Shown in pieces: positions 11,910 to 24,083 of a stretch of 64,000 bases of DNA. Position 1 is the first letter of the stretch. The number at the start of each line of letters is the position of its first letter. The position numbers and the translations under genes were made by a program. Origin of the DNA: Jaapia argillacea MUCL 33604 (taxonomy: Eukaryota; Basidiomycota; Agaricomycetes; Jaapiales; Jaapiaceae). The stretch covers positions 66,128 through 130,127 of the forward strand of contig KL197738.1 in assembly GCA_000697665.1 (NCBI GenBank). Reading direction: 5' to 3'. The notes below the pieces were generated by a model. That model was not told the origin of the DNA, searched no databases, and saw only the letters and a list, made by a program, of their open reading frames with translations.

Positions 11910-14251
11910 ATGACCACCCTGTCCTTATCCCTTGACGCCCATGTTATTCAAGACCTCCTCCGCTTGCAATATGCGGAGTTGGATCGTCTGAGAAGCCAGC
12001 TCAGAGAAGCCGAGGTACGGCTCTTATCACAATTTATTGCTTCTGTTCGATGGTCTTGAACGTAGCCCATAGAAAACCAGCAATGATTTGAGCAATCAGA
12101 TGGTGATGGGGCAAGAGGAGGTCAGGGTTTCGGAGGTGAGACGACCCATTACAATCGTATTTCAATCGTTGATCGGCGGAGATTTGTAGGTCGAACGGCA
12201 GACTGCATCGGACGCGCTCGCTGCGGCCCAGGGTGTCATTCGTCGTCTCAGGGCAGACAAAGATGTAAGCTATGGACTGTACAGTCTTTCTTCAGCAAAC
12301 AAACTCATGGCATCTGTTTAGGCGCTACGGACGGATGTGGAGCGAATGCGGGAAGATTTGACCGCAGCTGAGGTAATCTCTAAACCCTGTCATCTCCCTC
12401 AGAGCTTGTCTGATCCATCGTGTTCACCACAGGCATCGCGTGCTACTCTAATCGGGCAGGTGGCTGCTGCTCAGAAGATCATCAAGGTATACCATCTCTT
12501 CCCTCCCTACCAACCTCTCTGACACCCAGAGTAGAATTTGAATGTTGGGCTAACGAGGGAGCGCTCCGTCTCCTTGCCTCCTGAGGTCACTGCTGGATCG
12601 TCAGCTGATCACGCTTTGTCTCCCCCGAGAAGCGCACGTACCAGTCCAGCCAAAGGAAAGGGACCGTCCAGGGAACCTACGGCTGAATCTCCACCCATGC
12701 CACCGTTTCATAGTTCATCAGTGAGTCTCTGAGATCACTTTTTTTCCCCAAATTATTTGTTAATATGATACATTTCACTAGATTTCTGCTCAAGGCAGTC
12801 GCATTATTCCACATTCTGTAATCTCATCTCGAAGCAATGTATTTGTTCTCTGATTTACTCCTGAAAACGTTCTCACCTCCCTATGTGGAATTTAGGATCG
12901 TGACAAGACACCGACAGCAGCTGGTCCGAGCTCCCGTAAGCCGGCTGCTGCACATCATCGCGGTTCAAGTCAACAACGATCACCGCCGCGAGGGTCACCG
13001 GGGGAGAGCGTCACTCCCACCAAGTTCGTTAACTTCGATAATATCTGTCACGATTCTTACTTACTGACCATCTCAATAGTGGAAGTTCATCCAGGTCCCG
13101 TCATAAACGCAAATGTAACACTTCTCGTACCACTCCTTGTTTTCCCCCTCCTTATGGCATTCCAGCTTCTACACAGACTCAGCCACAAGAGCGCCCCGCC
13201 AAGACTCCCAGAACGCTAACAGCCTCTGACAACTCTCCTCCAAGACGATCAAGTAGGATATCTGAGTCACAAAGCACTGGTGGGTCGGCATTTCACATAT
13301 TACCCAGTCAGTATTACCCATCTGAGAAGCGTAGTCAGTCAGAGGTCCCTCCAAGCCGAACACCCGTTTATGACAATCCTCGCTCGCAACACCCTCCAAC
13401 AAGAATTGCAAGATGTCAAACATTCGCTCGAATCCGCCGATCAGTCCCAACTCAAAGCATCCACCCATCGTCAAATGGCCACCATGTTCTCCCGTCTCTC
13501 GTCCTTCGTTGCCGAATCATCCACCCCATCTGCATCAACCTTACCAGACATCTGGACTTCCCTCACCAAAGCACACACTCGCGCTGCAACCCGTGATATG
13601 ATGACTCGCGTCCTACGTTACGACATCATGATTGGGACATGGAAAGCGTGGCGTTTCCTCGAGACGGAATGTCGTCAGCATTGCGCTCGTGCACTAAGCG
13701 CCTCCGGGTCCTCATCACCTTGGATGCGAATGCTTTCCACTCGCATTGAACGGTACCTTCAATCCGCTCAGCCGGGCTCTACCCTACGACTGAACAGCGA
13801 GGAATACGTCCCTATCAGGAATGCCGATCCGGTCGTTGTGGAGGTGTTGCCGTGTAAGCAGACTTTGAGTGATGGAGAGCTCAATACGAGGGTTGAGAAC
13901 GAAGTGGTTGGTATTCTGGCTTTATGGCTTCAATACCCCGACTCTTCCCAGCGATCTATGCCTTGGCGACTTCAAGGTCCCTTCATCAACCTCCTCATCA
14001 CGCTCTCTGGGACCCAAAACGTCTGTTACTTGACAGAGACGTGGAAAGCGTTCACGAATGTCAAGGCATCAGTGTTTGGAGATCCCAATGTGAGGAAGGT
14101 GACGAAGAAGCATTGGGATGGGTTGCAGAAGAAGGCGGTACCGATCGCTGCTGCGTTTAGGGATTCGGCGGGGAGGAAGACCTTGGACGAGATTCAGGAG
14201 GTTGTGGGACGGTTTGGTGGTGGGGGTTTGAAGCAGGAGGAGTATGAATAA
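11910..14251 (+). CDS. Unrecognised coiled-coil and low-complexity protein
   Basis: From ATG 11910 a chain of short exons encodes heptad-rich sequence (VIQDLLRLQYAELDRLRSQL; later LRTDVERMREDLTAAE and IGQVAAAQKIIK). A long Ser/Pro/Arg-rich linker follows (SPPRSARTSPAKGKG and RGSSQQRSPPRGSPG). The last large exon, in the frame open from about 13370 to 14251, contains a second helical segment (NTLQQELQDVKHSLESADQ) and a folded-looking C-terminal domain with WMRMLSTRIERYL and ALWLQYPDSSQRSMPWRLQGPF. The 14249 TAA closes it. I do not recognise the family. A cytoskeletal, nuclear or scaffold role is possible, but nothing in the sequence decides it. Splice sites in the middle third are tentative. 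Confidence 0.6.
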
Positions 14252-14692
14252 GTTGGATGATGCGATATATGATTCGGACGTTAATAAGTACGAAGAAAGT
14301 CAGGTATGCTCCATTTACAATTAATCCCCGAACTGTTTTACTTCTGTCATATTCTTTGTTGTAGCATATACATATCATTATTCTTCACGTTGTCGCTCAT
14401 TATTCACCCACTAACTCATCGTATACATCTAAATCCACTACGTTCCATCGTACATTCGACACTCACTCCTTGCCACATACTTGGTATTGCCATATGATGT
14501 AGAATAGATATGCACTCGTCTTGGCTTATCGTTACAATCATTTTCAAAGTTTGTTTGAGTTGAGGAAGCGGTAAAGATGGGTGCCCGGACGAGCGAACTT
14601 TTGGCATGATAGCATATGAGACATGCAGGCATCGATCGGTACTCGTAGATCATAGGACAAAGAATCATAAAGTCTCCACAACCTCAACCCAC
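14252..14692. other. Intergenic between convergent genes
   Basis: Shared 3' region of the coiled-coil gene and RPL4. AT-rich; nothing recognised. Confidence 0.45.
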
Positions 14693-16071
14693 TCAAGGAG
14701 CGAACAAAGTCTTGAGGAAAGCGTCCCCAGCAGCACGATCCTTTGACTTCTTCGCCTTCTTCTCTATATTCATGCAGGTGAAAAGTAAGTCGATGATGGA
14801 GAAAAACGAAAGGAAAAGTCGCACCGAGCTCGGCTTTGCGGAGAGCCTTTGCGTAAGGGTTGAGACGGAAAAGAACGGCCTTGTTGGTGAGGGGGTTCTT
14901 CTTTTGTGTCCAAGGGCGCTTTTGAACCTTGTTGCCGGCGGGACGGACGACGGATTGGATCTCGGTGCTGTTGATCAATCGTGTGACGTCGGGATTGCTG
15001 ATCTTGGCAGTGGGAAGGCTGGAGGGATATCGTAATGTGAGTCACATAAATAAGTACGATGTGACAGTGGGTGACTTACAAGTAATCCTTCTTGTACACG
15101 GCAGCCTTGTCGAAGGTACCGAAGACTTCGTCAAGGAGACCGAAAGCACCCTCTGTCCAGATGACAAAACGTCCAAGATGGCCACCAGGAGCCAATTGGA
15201 GGAGGTTCAGTCTCCTAACGTTAACCAACTCAACACCAGGCAAGTTCCTGAAAGCTTTGACGATGCCCAAATCCTCGTTATACACAACAAGGGGACCACG
15301 GCGCTGACGATGCCTGCGACCTCTCATCTTTCCCTTTCCAGCCCTGAGTTTACGAGAGTTGGAGACTTTGACTACGTCGGAGTAGGCTTTGATTGATTTG
15401 AGGAGGGTGACTGCTTCTTTTGTCTTAGCGAAGGACTCGACGGCGGAGGAGACGACGAGGGGAACTTCTTCGATTTCCTCGATCCGATGACCACGGGCGA
15501 GGACAAGGGAGGGGAGGGCGGAGGCGGCTAAGGCGGAGACGACGGCGAAACGACGCTGGTTCTGGTTGACTTTGACGTGCCATTTGCGCCAGGTCTTTGT
15601 TGGGGCGAACATACGACCTCCACGGCACATGTTACCGAAAGCAGCCTGAAGTCGAGAATTAGATCGCTGGGGTTGGGATGAAATGGGCGGGAAAATGTAC
15701 CTGGCCGGAACGGTGGGTTCCTCCACCACCGACACGGGGGATACGAGCGACAGCACGACCTGTACCCCAAGATTCGGCGCTAGTTTGGTGACCAGCCTTT
15801 ACATTGACGGCGTAGGCTTGCCTCTTGTTCTTGGCGATGCTCTCTGTTGATCCCAGTAAATCCTACGTATATCTTTGGAAAGAGATGAAGTTCACTCACT
15901 GTGCACCTGCTGGACGACATCGAGCCTGATGGGGGCGGTCAAGACGGCGGGGAGAGGGAGGGAGGTGGTCGCCTCTGTGAAATTCAGTCAGCTATTGTCG
16001 ATATAGGCAATGGTGAGATGGAGTATACCTCCAGCGGGAGAGCGGATGTTGACGGTGGGGCGGGAGGCCAT
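14693..16071 (-). CDS. RPL4: 60S ribosomal protein uL4 (RPL4)
   Basis: Exon 1 (16029-16071) encodes [14 protein letters not shown] and exon 2 (15900-15974) continues with [20 protein letters not shown]. Further exons give [69 protein letters not shown] and [20 protein letters not shown]. The last exon ends [20 protein letters not shown] before the stop at 14693-14695. These are diagnostic blocks of eukaryotic uL4, a large-subunit protein whose internal loop lines the nascent-peptide exit tunnel. Motif order and completeness indicate an intact essential gene. The five or more introns are each 50-110 nt. Intron-encoded snoRNAs are possible, but none was identified. Confidence 0.96.
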
Positions 16072-16836
16072 TGGTGGTGATCTTCAAGTCTTGACTCTTG
16101 AGGTCGTCGACGTCTGTGTTCTGTTGATAGCAACTCCCAATAAAGTTTGCCAGTTTCTCAGCCACTGCGAAGCAATGACAAATACTGACGGCTCTTTCCG
16201 AGGACAGAAGCGGATGGCTTTTTTCCACGCCTCATCACATTGCGCCTGGTTCATCAATAAGTCCACGAAATATCTTCCTAGTGTTATTCAACTGTCTTGC
16301 ATCTCGTACCAAAGCTTATATCGTTTTCCCGAGTATCTTGATTCTCGAAAGCCTGATACATCAGCCTCGCGAAAGTCTTCTCCTTGGGATGTGCCTTCTG
16401 TACGAACGCAGCCCGGATACTTGGCCCCTTGAGAGTCGACATCGTGCTTCTGGAGGGATCGTTGCACAAACCGTACCACTGGGCGCTTCCTAGTATAACT
16501 GTGCAAACCTTACGTCCTGATTCGTGACTGGGCGGATTCGAAGTCGCTTCATAACAGCTACGTTCAAATGCTCCATATTGTCATTCTGTCGTTTGTGATG
16601 GGCGCCGGCTGGAGGAATATTTCCCTTTATGCAAACTTACCACTCTATACAGTTGCCTTCCAGCTTGCTAAGATCAGCGTTTAGGCTAGAACTGGCGAGG
16701 CTGTTTTTAGCTTGTCACAAGTTAGGTGCTACTGTGACTGCCTGCTAAAACACGATTCCTCGTAGACCCCCGCTCTCTCGGCGTGTATACGGCGTGTCTC
16801 TCAACAACCCGTCGTTGTCCCCCTGAAATTACTTCA
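16072..16836. other. Intergenic region: RPL4 promoter side and 5' flank of DUF7918 copy A
   Basis: No recognisable gene. It separates the housekeeping gene from the start of the repeat-rich region. Confidence 0.45.
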
Positions 16837-18113
16837 ATGCCCCAAATCGATGACATCAAAGCCTGGATCTCCGTCGACGGCGCTCCTCTTGAGGAATACA
16901 ATACTAAAGTTATTCCTTGCGGTATGCCAGTAACTCTATGTTGGATCGCGTCTGAGATTGGGAAGGTGCGCACTGTCTTTCGAATCTCTGGTTGAAAGAG
17001 ACGGAAACTCGTTTCAACCCCCAGCGATTTGTAGTCGAATGGGAGGATTTCGCTCAAGCTCGCACGACCGCCACCACAGGACTTATCCTCGTTGATGGAA
17101 TACAATCCGCCTTGAGAACGAGTAATCGGCCTTTCGACCAAAGTCGCCGCTCCTATAACACAAAGCGTTCCATGCCGTATGCGGGAGTTGGCACATCTCG
17201 AGGTCACCTCGTTTTTGCTCCTCTCTGTGTGATAGGTGATGATGATTCTGCGCACTCTTGTGGTTGAGGCTGAGATCCCTGAATTCTTCTCCATATCCAA
17301 GGCGGGGAGGAACACGAAGGATCCGTGGGGTCTGGAGAACGTATTGGAGACATTGTGTTTTCTCTGTTGCGAACAGAGAAAAAATTGCTGGGGGAAGAGG
17401 AGATGGCAGAACGCACCGAACGACTATCACGGGCTGTGCCTGAATTCCAGACTCCTGTCCATGAACGTTCCAAGAAGGCAGGCCTGCACCGCACCCAGTA
17501 TGTTCTCTCCTCCTGTGACAGATGTTGTGCCCAATCCTGGTTAGAATCGAGGAGGACCCCAGCATCCATGTCAACGACGCCCAATATACTTGGGTTGATA
17601 AACTGCCCCTCGCCACGTTTATTTTCCGCTACCGACCCAGAGGTGTGCCCGTTCCTCGTGATGAGTGTTGAGGCCTGGTTCCCTCCACTCTGAAAGACTT
17701 TACTCACCCCGTCACAGATATCCTTCGAGCCAACGGTATTATTCCCCAAAGCGCCCAGGTCGAGGCCACCGACCCCACCGTCGAAATTATCGAAATCGAC
17801 TCCTCTGATATCGAAGAAGATCGCCCACCTAGTAAGGTCCAAACCCCCAAGAATAAATTCTCGAAGAAGCGTCGGGCCAATACGCGGCCCGAATCTAACG
17901 AAGAAAGCGGGAATGAAGATGAGGATACCGAGATCAAGCTCTTGCAGGCTAGTGCACGATACAACGCCACCCTTTTCTGACACTAACCCTTGGGGCGACT
18001 ACAGGATCAGCTCAAGACCTTGGAGGAAATCAAGACAATCCAGGTTAGTGATACGGTACTTTCTTGGACCTGACGTTGACCGAGATGCATAGGCGAGGTT
18101 AGTTGAACTCTAG
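16837..18113 (+). CDS. DUF7918-type protein, copy A (apparently intact)
   Basis: ATG 16837 starts MPQIDDIKAWISVDGAPLEEYN, the usual opening of this basidiomycete family, then CWIASEIGK. After a 5' intron comes RFVVEWEDFAQA and a Gly-rich VDGI segment. Later exons give GERIGDIVFSLLRTE, TPVHERSKKAGLHRTQ, YTWVDKLPLATFIFRYRPR and DILRANGIIPQSAQVE. An acidic, Lys/Ser-rich C-terminal tail with a likely nuclear-localisation stretch (KKRRANTRPES) follows. All junctions placed by eye keep frame. The frame closes at TAG 18111-18113; the sister copies read CAG or CAA there and end at the position equivalent to 18177-18179, so copy A is about 21 residues shorter. The function of DUF7918 is unknown to me. 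This is the only one of five local copies that looks translatable throughout. Confidence 0.75.
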
Positions 18114-18179
18114 GCGAAGAAGTCAGCTGGGAAGAAGGATAAATCCAAGTCGAAACGGGTCAAGGTCGAGTCGACCTAG

Positions 18180-19728
18180 CTGGCTATCATCATTCTCTAC
18201 TCATTATAGTTATCGCTGTGAGCCCCGCTCTCAAATATGTACGCCCCTCTGAACCTCGCACCATTTCATTGTCCGCTTGGATGCTCTTCCGGTCGTGTGC
18301 TTCCTAATGACGGTGAAAAGGGGACAGGATGAATGAATTTAGGCTCAAAAACGACATCCAGTAAATCAGGAACTAGATTTACAATTCAAAGACTCAAGGC
18401 TCTCTTCCATCGAGTTCCTCCGGCATCCCCAGGTACCGTCCTCACATCTCCCTGGTCAAAGGTCAGACCGAACCATCCCCCAACATCCGCTTTTACGAAC
18501 GCCGCGGCACCATCCGTCAAAGGCAAACTTGGGGACGTAGTCCAACATTAGCATTGCAAGCAAATGAACACCCTTACAGGCTCCAGAGAGCGAGCAAGTC
18601 GGCTCCCGGAGAGTGCTAGTCTGGAGTCACTGTTGGCTTTGATAACAATCCTCGGCGGATCACCTCTTTGGGCTAGGTATCCGCGGCACAAGATCCTTAG
18701 TCATGACGCTGTTGACTTTTCCAATAGAGTTTTCTGTCCATCCAACGAGCTGCTCGCAACTCCGATGGCTGCCAGCTTGGTTCTCAGTGCACTCTGTACC
18801 CGCTGTGGAGGGTTACGAGTCGCGACTGAACATACGTATACCAGGATGACACCGACTCGCTGCACGTTCATATCAATCGCACCTCTTGTTTGTACACTCT
18901 CCCAGGGATTGGCTATGTCGGCTGTATGTTCCAAGCCTCCGACCCTATCTACCGTAATTGTAACGATAAACTTCGTCACCTCTGCCAATAGAAGCGGCTA
19001 CTGTCCTTCTCTTCAGTCGATGCTCTTCACCGTGTTGTTCGATGTCAGTCTCCCACCTCGGGTCCTTCCCCTTTTCCCCGTCGCTCGTGGTTCCCGTGGG
19101 TGTTTTTTTGAATTCACATCACCCCAACCTTTGATGATATCGTGGAGCTTATCCCTGCACTCTTTCAGACACTGTTTCGCAGACTTTATCAAGCCGAGCT
19201 TCTCAAGACAACCACATAAACCTCGCGTCTTCATTTGCTGCCGGGCAGCTTCGAAAACACTTCAACTCGGTTTATCACAACTTGTATCTATTGATCGATC
19301 CGCTACTTGCGACCTTGCTGGGAATTCAGACCATCGGATGAACCGTTTGGTCAGACGGCTGTTCTAGAGGTACAGACCAACTCCCTTTAAGTTGACATTC
19401 AACGCAGCTGCAATCTGGTGAAAGGAAGATTGAGGATGAGCTTACTTCCTTGCAAGTATCAAGAGCCGAAGGAGTATTCCCCTTGACGGCCGACAATGGC
19501 AAACAATCGGAATGGATACAAAATCACGACACTATCTGGTTGAGACTTCAATTCCCGGAGCTTGACAACTTATCAAACGGTTCAGCGTGACAACTTCAAA
19601 GTGCCACGGTTGCACGTGAATCTGTGACAGGCCGTGACAAAGCCAGTTCTATGTTCAATGTTCAACGGTGATCCAAGTCATTAATTTATGTGTTGACAAC
19701 ACCACTGCTGTTCTGTTCCAATCTTACA
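18180..19728 (+). repeat. Spacer of the DUF7918 duplication, left copy (partner 44512-46108)
   Basis: Matches 44512-46108 in the same orientation over most of its length, with shared blocks such as CAGTAAATCAGGAA, ATTCAAAGACTCAAGGC, TTTTCTGTCCATCCAACG (right copy TTTTCTGTCCGTTCGCG) and CGGATGAACCGTT. No conserved gene was recognised in either copy. A 267-residue frame at 18564-19367 is not preserved in the partner. Confidence 0.75.
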
Positions 19729-19960
19729 ATGCCCCAAATCAGTGACATTAAAGCCTGGATCTCTGTTGATGGTGTGCCTCTTAAGGAATACAAAGCTGGT
19801 GTTACTTCCTGTGGTACAACAGCTACTTGTTGTATCACATCTGAGATAGGGAAGGTGCATGCTGTCTTTTGAATCTTGGATTGAAAGAGACAAAAGTGTT
19901 TTCAATCTCCAGTGGTTTGTAGTAGAATGGGAGGATATCACTCAAGTCTGCATTGTCATC
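19729..19960 (+). pseudogene. DUF7918 copy B, 5' fragment only
   Basis: Starts MPQISDIKAWISVDGVPLKEY like copy A and continues to the equivalent of the second exon (VVEWEDI), then loses similarity near 19960. Several CpG sites of copies A and E appear as TpG or CpA here (for example GATCGCGTCT in A and E becomes TATCACATCT). It marks the left edge of the CpG-depleted stretch. Confidence 0.75.
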
Positions 19961-21859
19961 ACTAACATGTTACACCCAGAAGTCAGACAGATTTTGCTGT
20001 AGGGTGACTAGTCAGGGAGTGGCCTGCTGCATGGCATGGCATGAATGATTCCCAAAACACTGTTTCACTTCCATCTTGTATAAATTAGAGCAGTTGCATG
20101 TTGATTGTTCTTGTATTTCAAAGCAGTATTATTTAATGTTGATATGTGTCCTTCATAAATTGAGTTCTCACCAGTGAGAATACCATCATTGAACCATATA
20201 TCTCCATTATCTTGAATAATCCTTGCATTGTAGTGAAATTCACCAAAGTATACTACACCTCTAAAACTCATTATATCATCATCAGCTACATCAATGTCTT
20301 TTCCAATCACAGTATGATCATGAGTATCATTTAAGTCCAGAACCATTATGTCTGGAATCTTATGACTAGGGAAGTGCCAACATGTGTCGTCATTTGCCCC
20401 TCCTTTGGTAAGGAAAGCTGGATAAAACTTGGGAGGGTGGATTGGGACTGGTAATGTAGTCATTACAGGAGAGCCTTCATAAATAGGTACAATATATATA
20501 TACAACTGCAAGGACATACCCTACTCAAGGTGTGGTTTGGCATTGAACTCAGTTATCTCATGAGTCGTTAACATGAAAATAATGGCACTGCAGTATGGTA
20601 AGTTTGAGTGGGGTGCATTTACAGTCCTACCTGGTATCACCAAGCCATCCAGTTGGTCCATGGATTATGGAATGGGTCCAATGAGTAGCATAAGTCATCA
20701 GGAAAAATGACTGGAAGCTCTAGGTTCTATAATTACCTAAACAGTTGTCATAGTGCCTAGATCATTTATACTAAGGGTATGCTGGGAAAAAAGTTTTAAA
20801 GTTCCTTCTGATGTTTGAAAAGTTCCTCAGAGTTACTTATAGTAATCTTTGAGAGCATTGCTAGGGCTTTTTAGCTATAGAACTTGTATCATACTAGAGA
20901 GACAATTAAAGACTATAAATCACACCAGATCATAAATAGTGGACAGTGTTATCATTGCACCACTATAGTATGAAAAAGTATCTAGAGAGTTCAAAGGAAT
21001 GTATATAATTACTTTTTGTCTAGTTACTCTAAATGCTATGAAAGGGAAGCACTAGCCAGGAGAGACACCAGAAGAATGAAGAACAGAAAAGGGACAGTCA
21101 AATTAGGAAGGAATAATAGTAAGCTGGAAGGAAGATGAAAGCACCACCATCAATCCTCTTGATCTTCCACCAGGGCTTCCAAGCTTGAAAAGTCTATGCT
21201 GGTCATGTCAGGGGCCTGGACAACACTATCAGCACCAATATCAGTATGAGAGCTAAGAAACAGGATTATATTAGATAGGGATGAGATATAGGAAAGGAAA
21301 CTAACCAAACACGCTTGAGGAATCTGGACTTGTTGTTATGAGCATCTTAGTGTTAGTGTAAGGTAGCGAATAAGGCTTATAAGTCTTTGGGTATTTCTTG
21401 CTAACTAGTACTCAGGCTACAGTCTTGGAGCAATGGGGGATGACGAGAATGAGCAAACCGGTTAAAGGATACAACTAAAGCACTGAATTGTGATATAGGG
21501 AGGTGATAGGGAATTGCCAGTGGAAGAAGAAATAGAGGATCATTGTTGTTGCATTTTGTTGAGGACTTGGTTGTGCATCCCAAACGCTATGGGAATGGGA
21601 TATGGAGCAAAGCGGCCATTGTTGTGTGACTCAAACACTAGCATGCCAGAATGTCTCAAGGAGCAAAAAGGAGCATGGGTATCTACGTTGAGGAGCTCTG
21701 GGAAAGTCAGGATACTCCATACTACCCTTTGATGGTTGGTGCTATGGGTAAAATAAGTTCCTGGTAAGCGCCTCTTGACACCCCCCCCCCCCTACCCCAG
21801 GTCTTGGCATCTTCTGGTGTCCACCCCTTGGTTGAAGACTCACAAAGACACTCACAATT
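19961..21859. other. AT-rich, CpG-poor stretch without an intact gene
   Basis: Apart from the minus-strand fragment at 20065-20517, nothing recognisable was found. It contains a 12-base poly-C run at 21781-21792. Confidence 0.45.
20065..20517 (-). pseudogene. Protein fragment resembling the C-terminal part of a USP/UCH-like fold
   Basis: A 150-residue open frame with KIPDIMVLDLND, then MSFRGVVYFGEFHYNARII, GDIWFNDGI and ATALIYTRW. The order of a hydrophobic strand, a FRG-V-YFG-H-AR element and a W-x-DG element resembles the C-terminal catalytic half of ubiquitin-specific-protease-like proteins that occur in repeat-rich parts of agaric genomes. No N-terminal Cys box was found in the flanking sequence, so this is a fragment at best. 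Assignment is by resemblance only. Confidence 0.35.
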
Positions 21860-23443
21860 GCTGCCCTCCAACTCTTCAATCTCGTACTTCAACCATGTCA
21901 GCTCACACTCTGATTATCCTCCTTGTCAATTACAACTGTTGTATCATTTGAATCAGCTATCCCCAGATTCTCAGTCAAAGACAGCAGAAAACGATGCTTG
22001 TCAGATTTATATACATCCAGCAGCAGCCTAAGCTGAGCCAGTGTGATCCTGGTCAAGACACTGTCAGTACATTGAACATCTCCAGTCCTTCCCTTCCAAT
22101 TTGGGCTCATTCCTTCGTGTCCTTTCTTTCCCAGTGTCCAGTCATTGACCTTCAGATGCGAGTGCCAATTGCAAACATCATGTCTTGAAGCCTTCTGCTG
22201 TTTTCCCTAGCCTCTCAATCTGACCAGGATATCAAATATATCCTGCCTGTAACTTCTCAGAACTTCACTGGGGTTGTTGTGCCCAGCCTGGGCTATGGGG
22301 TGGGGCAGGGCAAGGGTTGGGATGAAAACGAGGTTGTCGGAGTGGAGGAGCATGAAGGGTAGCTGGCTTGGATTCCTATGACCACCTCCACTTGCTGTCT
22401 AACTAGAATCCCATCTCACATGTGAGTCTCTGTCATTCTGATCTGACCCCAAGAACATCAAGTACATTTCCGGACGTACCACCCCATCACCTACAAAGCG
22501 ACGATCTGTCCAATATCCTTCTCAGATACCGTTCTTGATCCTTGCTCCATCTTCTAACCACCTACCAACATATGCAGCAATCCATGCAAGTGTCGAGGAT
22601 CATGCAAATATTTTATCAGATGGGAGACCGGCTATTGGAAGGGAGACAGCGAGGGAGAAGGGAGGGAATGGGGGACTCACTAGATAAGGTAGTTCCCAAC
22701 TTCTCGAACGTGAATTCTGGTGTCAGGTGTGAGTCCCTCTTCTCCCTCTCCAGTATTCATTTTCCGACATGATTTCAGCTTTCCACCGCCGACAGGAGGA
22801 ATGAAGCTTATGATTGCTCCTGATGACAAGTACTCAAGGCTATCTGCACAACAAGGGTCTCACATGTATCCTACTTGGATGGACTGATGTGTCTACACAC
22901 AGAACTCCTCTTCTCTGCAGAATTCACCATTGTCAACCAAGAGAGCAAGTCTTGGGGTTGTACAGAGTGTTTGGGAGGAGTGGACAGCGTTCATTGATCT
23001 CAAGAGGGAGTATCATATAATGAGTGTGCCGGAGGACTTTTAGCTGCTTCACAATGAGGAGAGGGTGCCCAAGAGGCCAAGAACGGACACTGTAGCAATG
23101 TATGTATTCTCTCATTGCTCTTGTTCTCTAGTAAGTGACAAGATCTTTGTAGACACCTTTCTGCCTTGATCAATATTTGGACTTGCAAACGCAAAAGTGG
23201 AGATCTGGGTTCACCGTCGCCACATACAGTCAAGCCTTGCAAATGACTTACTGCCATGAACTGATGGATACAACTTCAGATCAACGAGAAGAAGGAACAA
23301 GATCACCATTGAGAGTATATCATCAAAGTGAGTAAATCTTGATTCATCCCTCATGCAATCGTTGTTGCTGACCAGCTTGTATCTTAGAACCCCTGTCAAC
23401 CAAGGCCTATCCCATATGCTCAGCAGTTTCACAAACCAATCCC

Positions 23444-24071
23444 TGTTAAGAATCACACCACACTACAGCTATTTTCATTTTTCTTGTTATCTCGACACTC
23501 CTCGTGGATATCTGGTCCTTCCTTATATGGGATCATCAAGCATCACGATCATATTTCTCCTGAACACAAGGAACGGGTACATATCCCTTCAACATCCCTC
23601 TGATACATCCTCATTCCTGCACATCTGACTTCTAGTGCATTATCCTTCATCTTCGTCACTCTGACTCCTCATCACTTTGTCACTCCACCTTCCAGTATGA
23701 CCCAGGCCATGGACTACGGACCCCTATGTCTCTGACTCATAGATCAGACCATCGACTGTGGACTACAGACTATGGTACTACTGTCTTACTATTGTCTTAC
23801 TCATCACTACTACGGACTACAGACTGTGCTTCATCATAGTATATATACTTCCCTGTATTCGCTAGTATTCCCCATCTTGTTCACTTTGTCAATATAGATT
23901 GTTATCTTTATTCACATTGTCTCAACTTGATCTCTGTCTGATCATCTGTCTGGAAACCTCTGATAGCCTCTCATCCTCTCATCGTTCTACTTCTGGGGCT
24001 GTAGCCTAGATATCATCAGAGAAGTATCCAAGTCTTACATTGTATACTTCGTTGAAGTAACAATCTTGACA
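23444..24071 (+). mobile_element. Solo LTR fossil of an LTR retrotransposon
   Basis: A 628-bp unit with ends TGTTAAGA and TCTTGACA (near-perfect short inverted ends, TG...CA) is flanked by ATCCC on the left and ATCCT on the right, consistent with a 5-bp target duplication. It sits inside block C, and the partner block D has an uninterrupted site near 43265-43285. A TATA-like TATATATACTT lies near 23842. No internal region is present. It is older than the present differences between its target duplicates, but younger than the block duplication. The family within Gypsy/Copia cannot be told from the LTR alone. Confidence 0.8.
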
Positions 24072-24083
24072 ATCCTGCCTTTC

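Noticed and set aside
14929-15396. Plus-strand 155-codon frame across RPL4
   Set aside because: Antisense shadow of the uL4 coding exons.
17204-17983. Minus-strand 259-codon frame opposite DUF7918 copy A
   Set aside because: No family resemblance. The plus strand has a complete exon series here, and similar antisense frames in other copies are explained by shared codon bias.
18564-19367. 267-codon frame in the spacer after DUF7918 copy A
   Set aside because: Not conserved in the paralogous spacer at 44512-46108 and has no recognisable domain.
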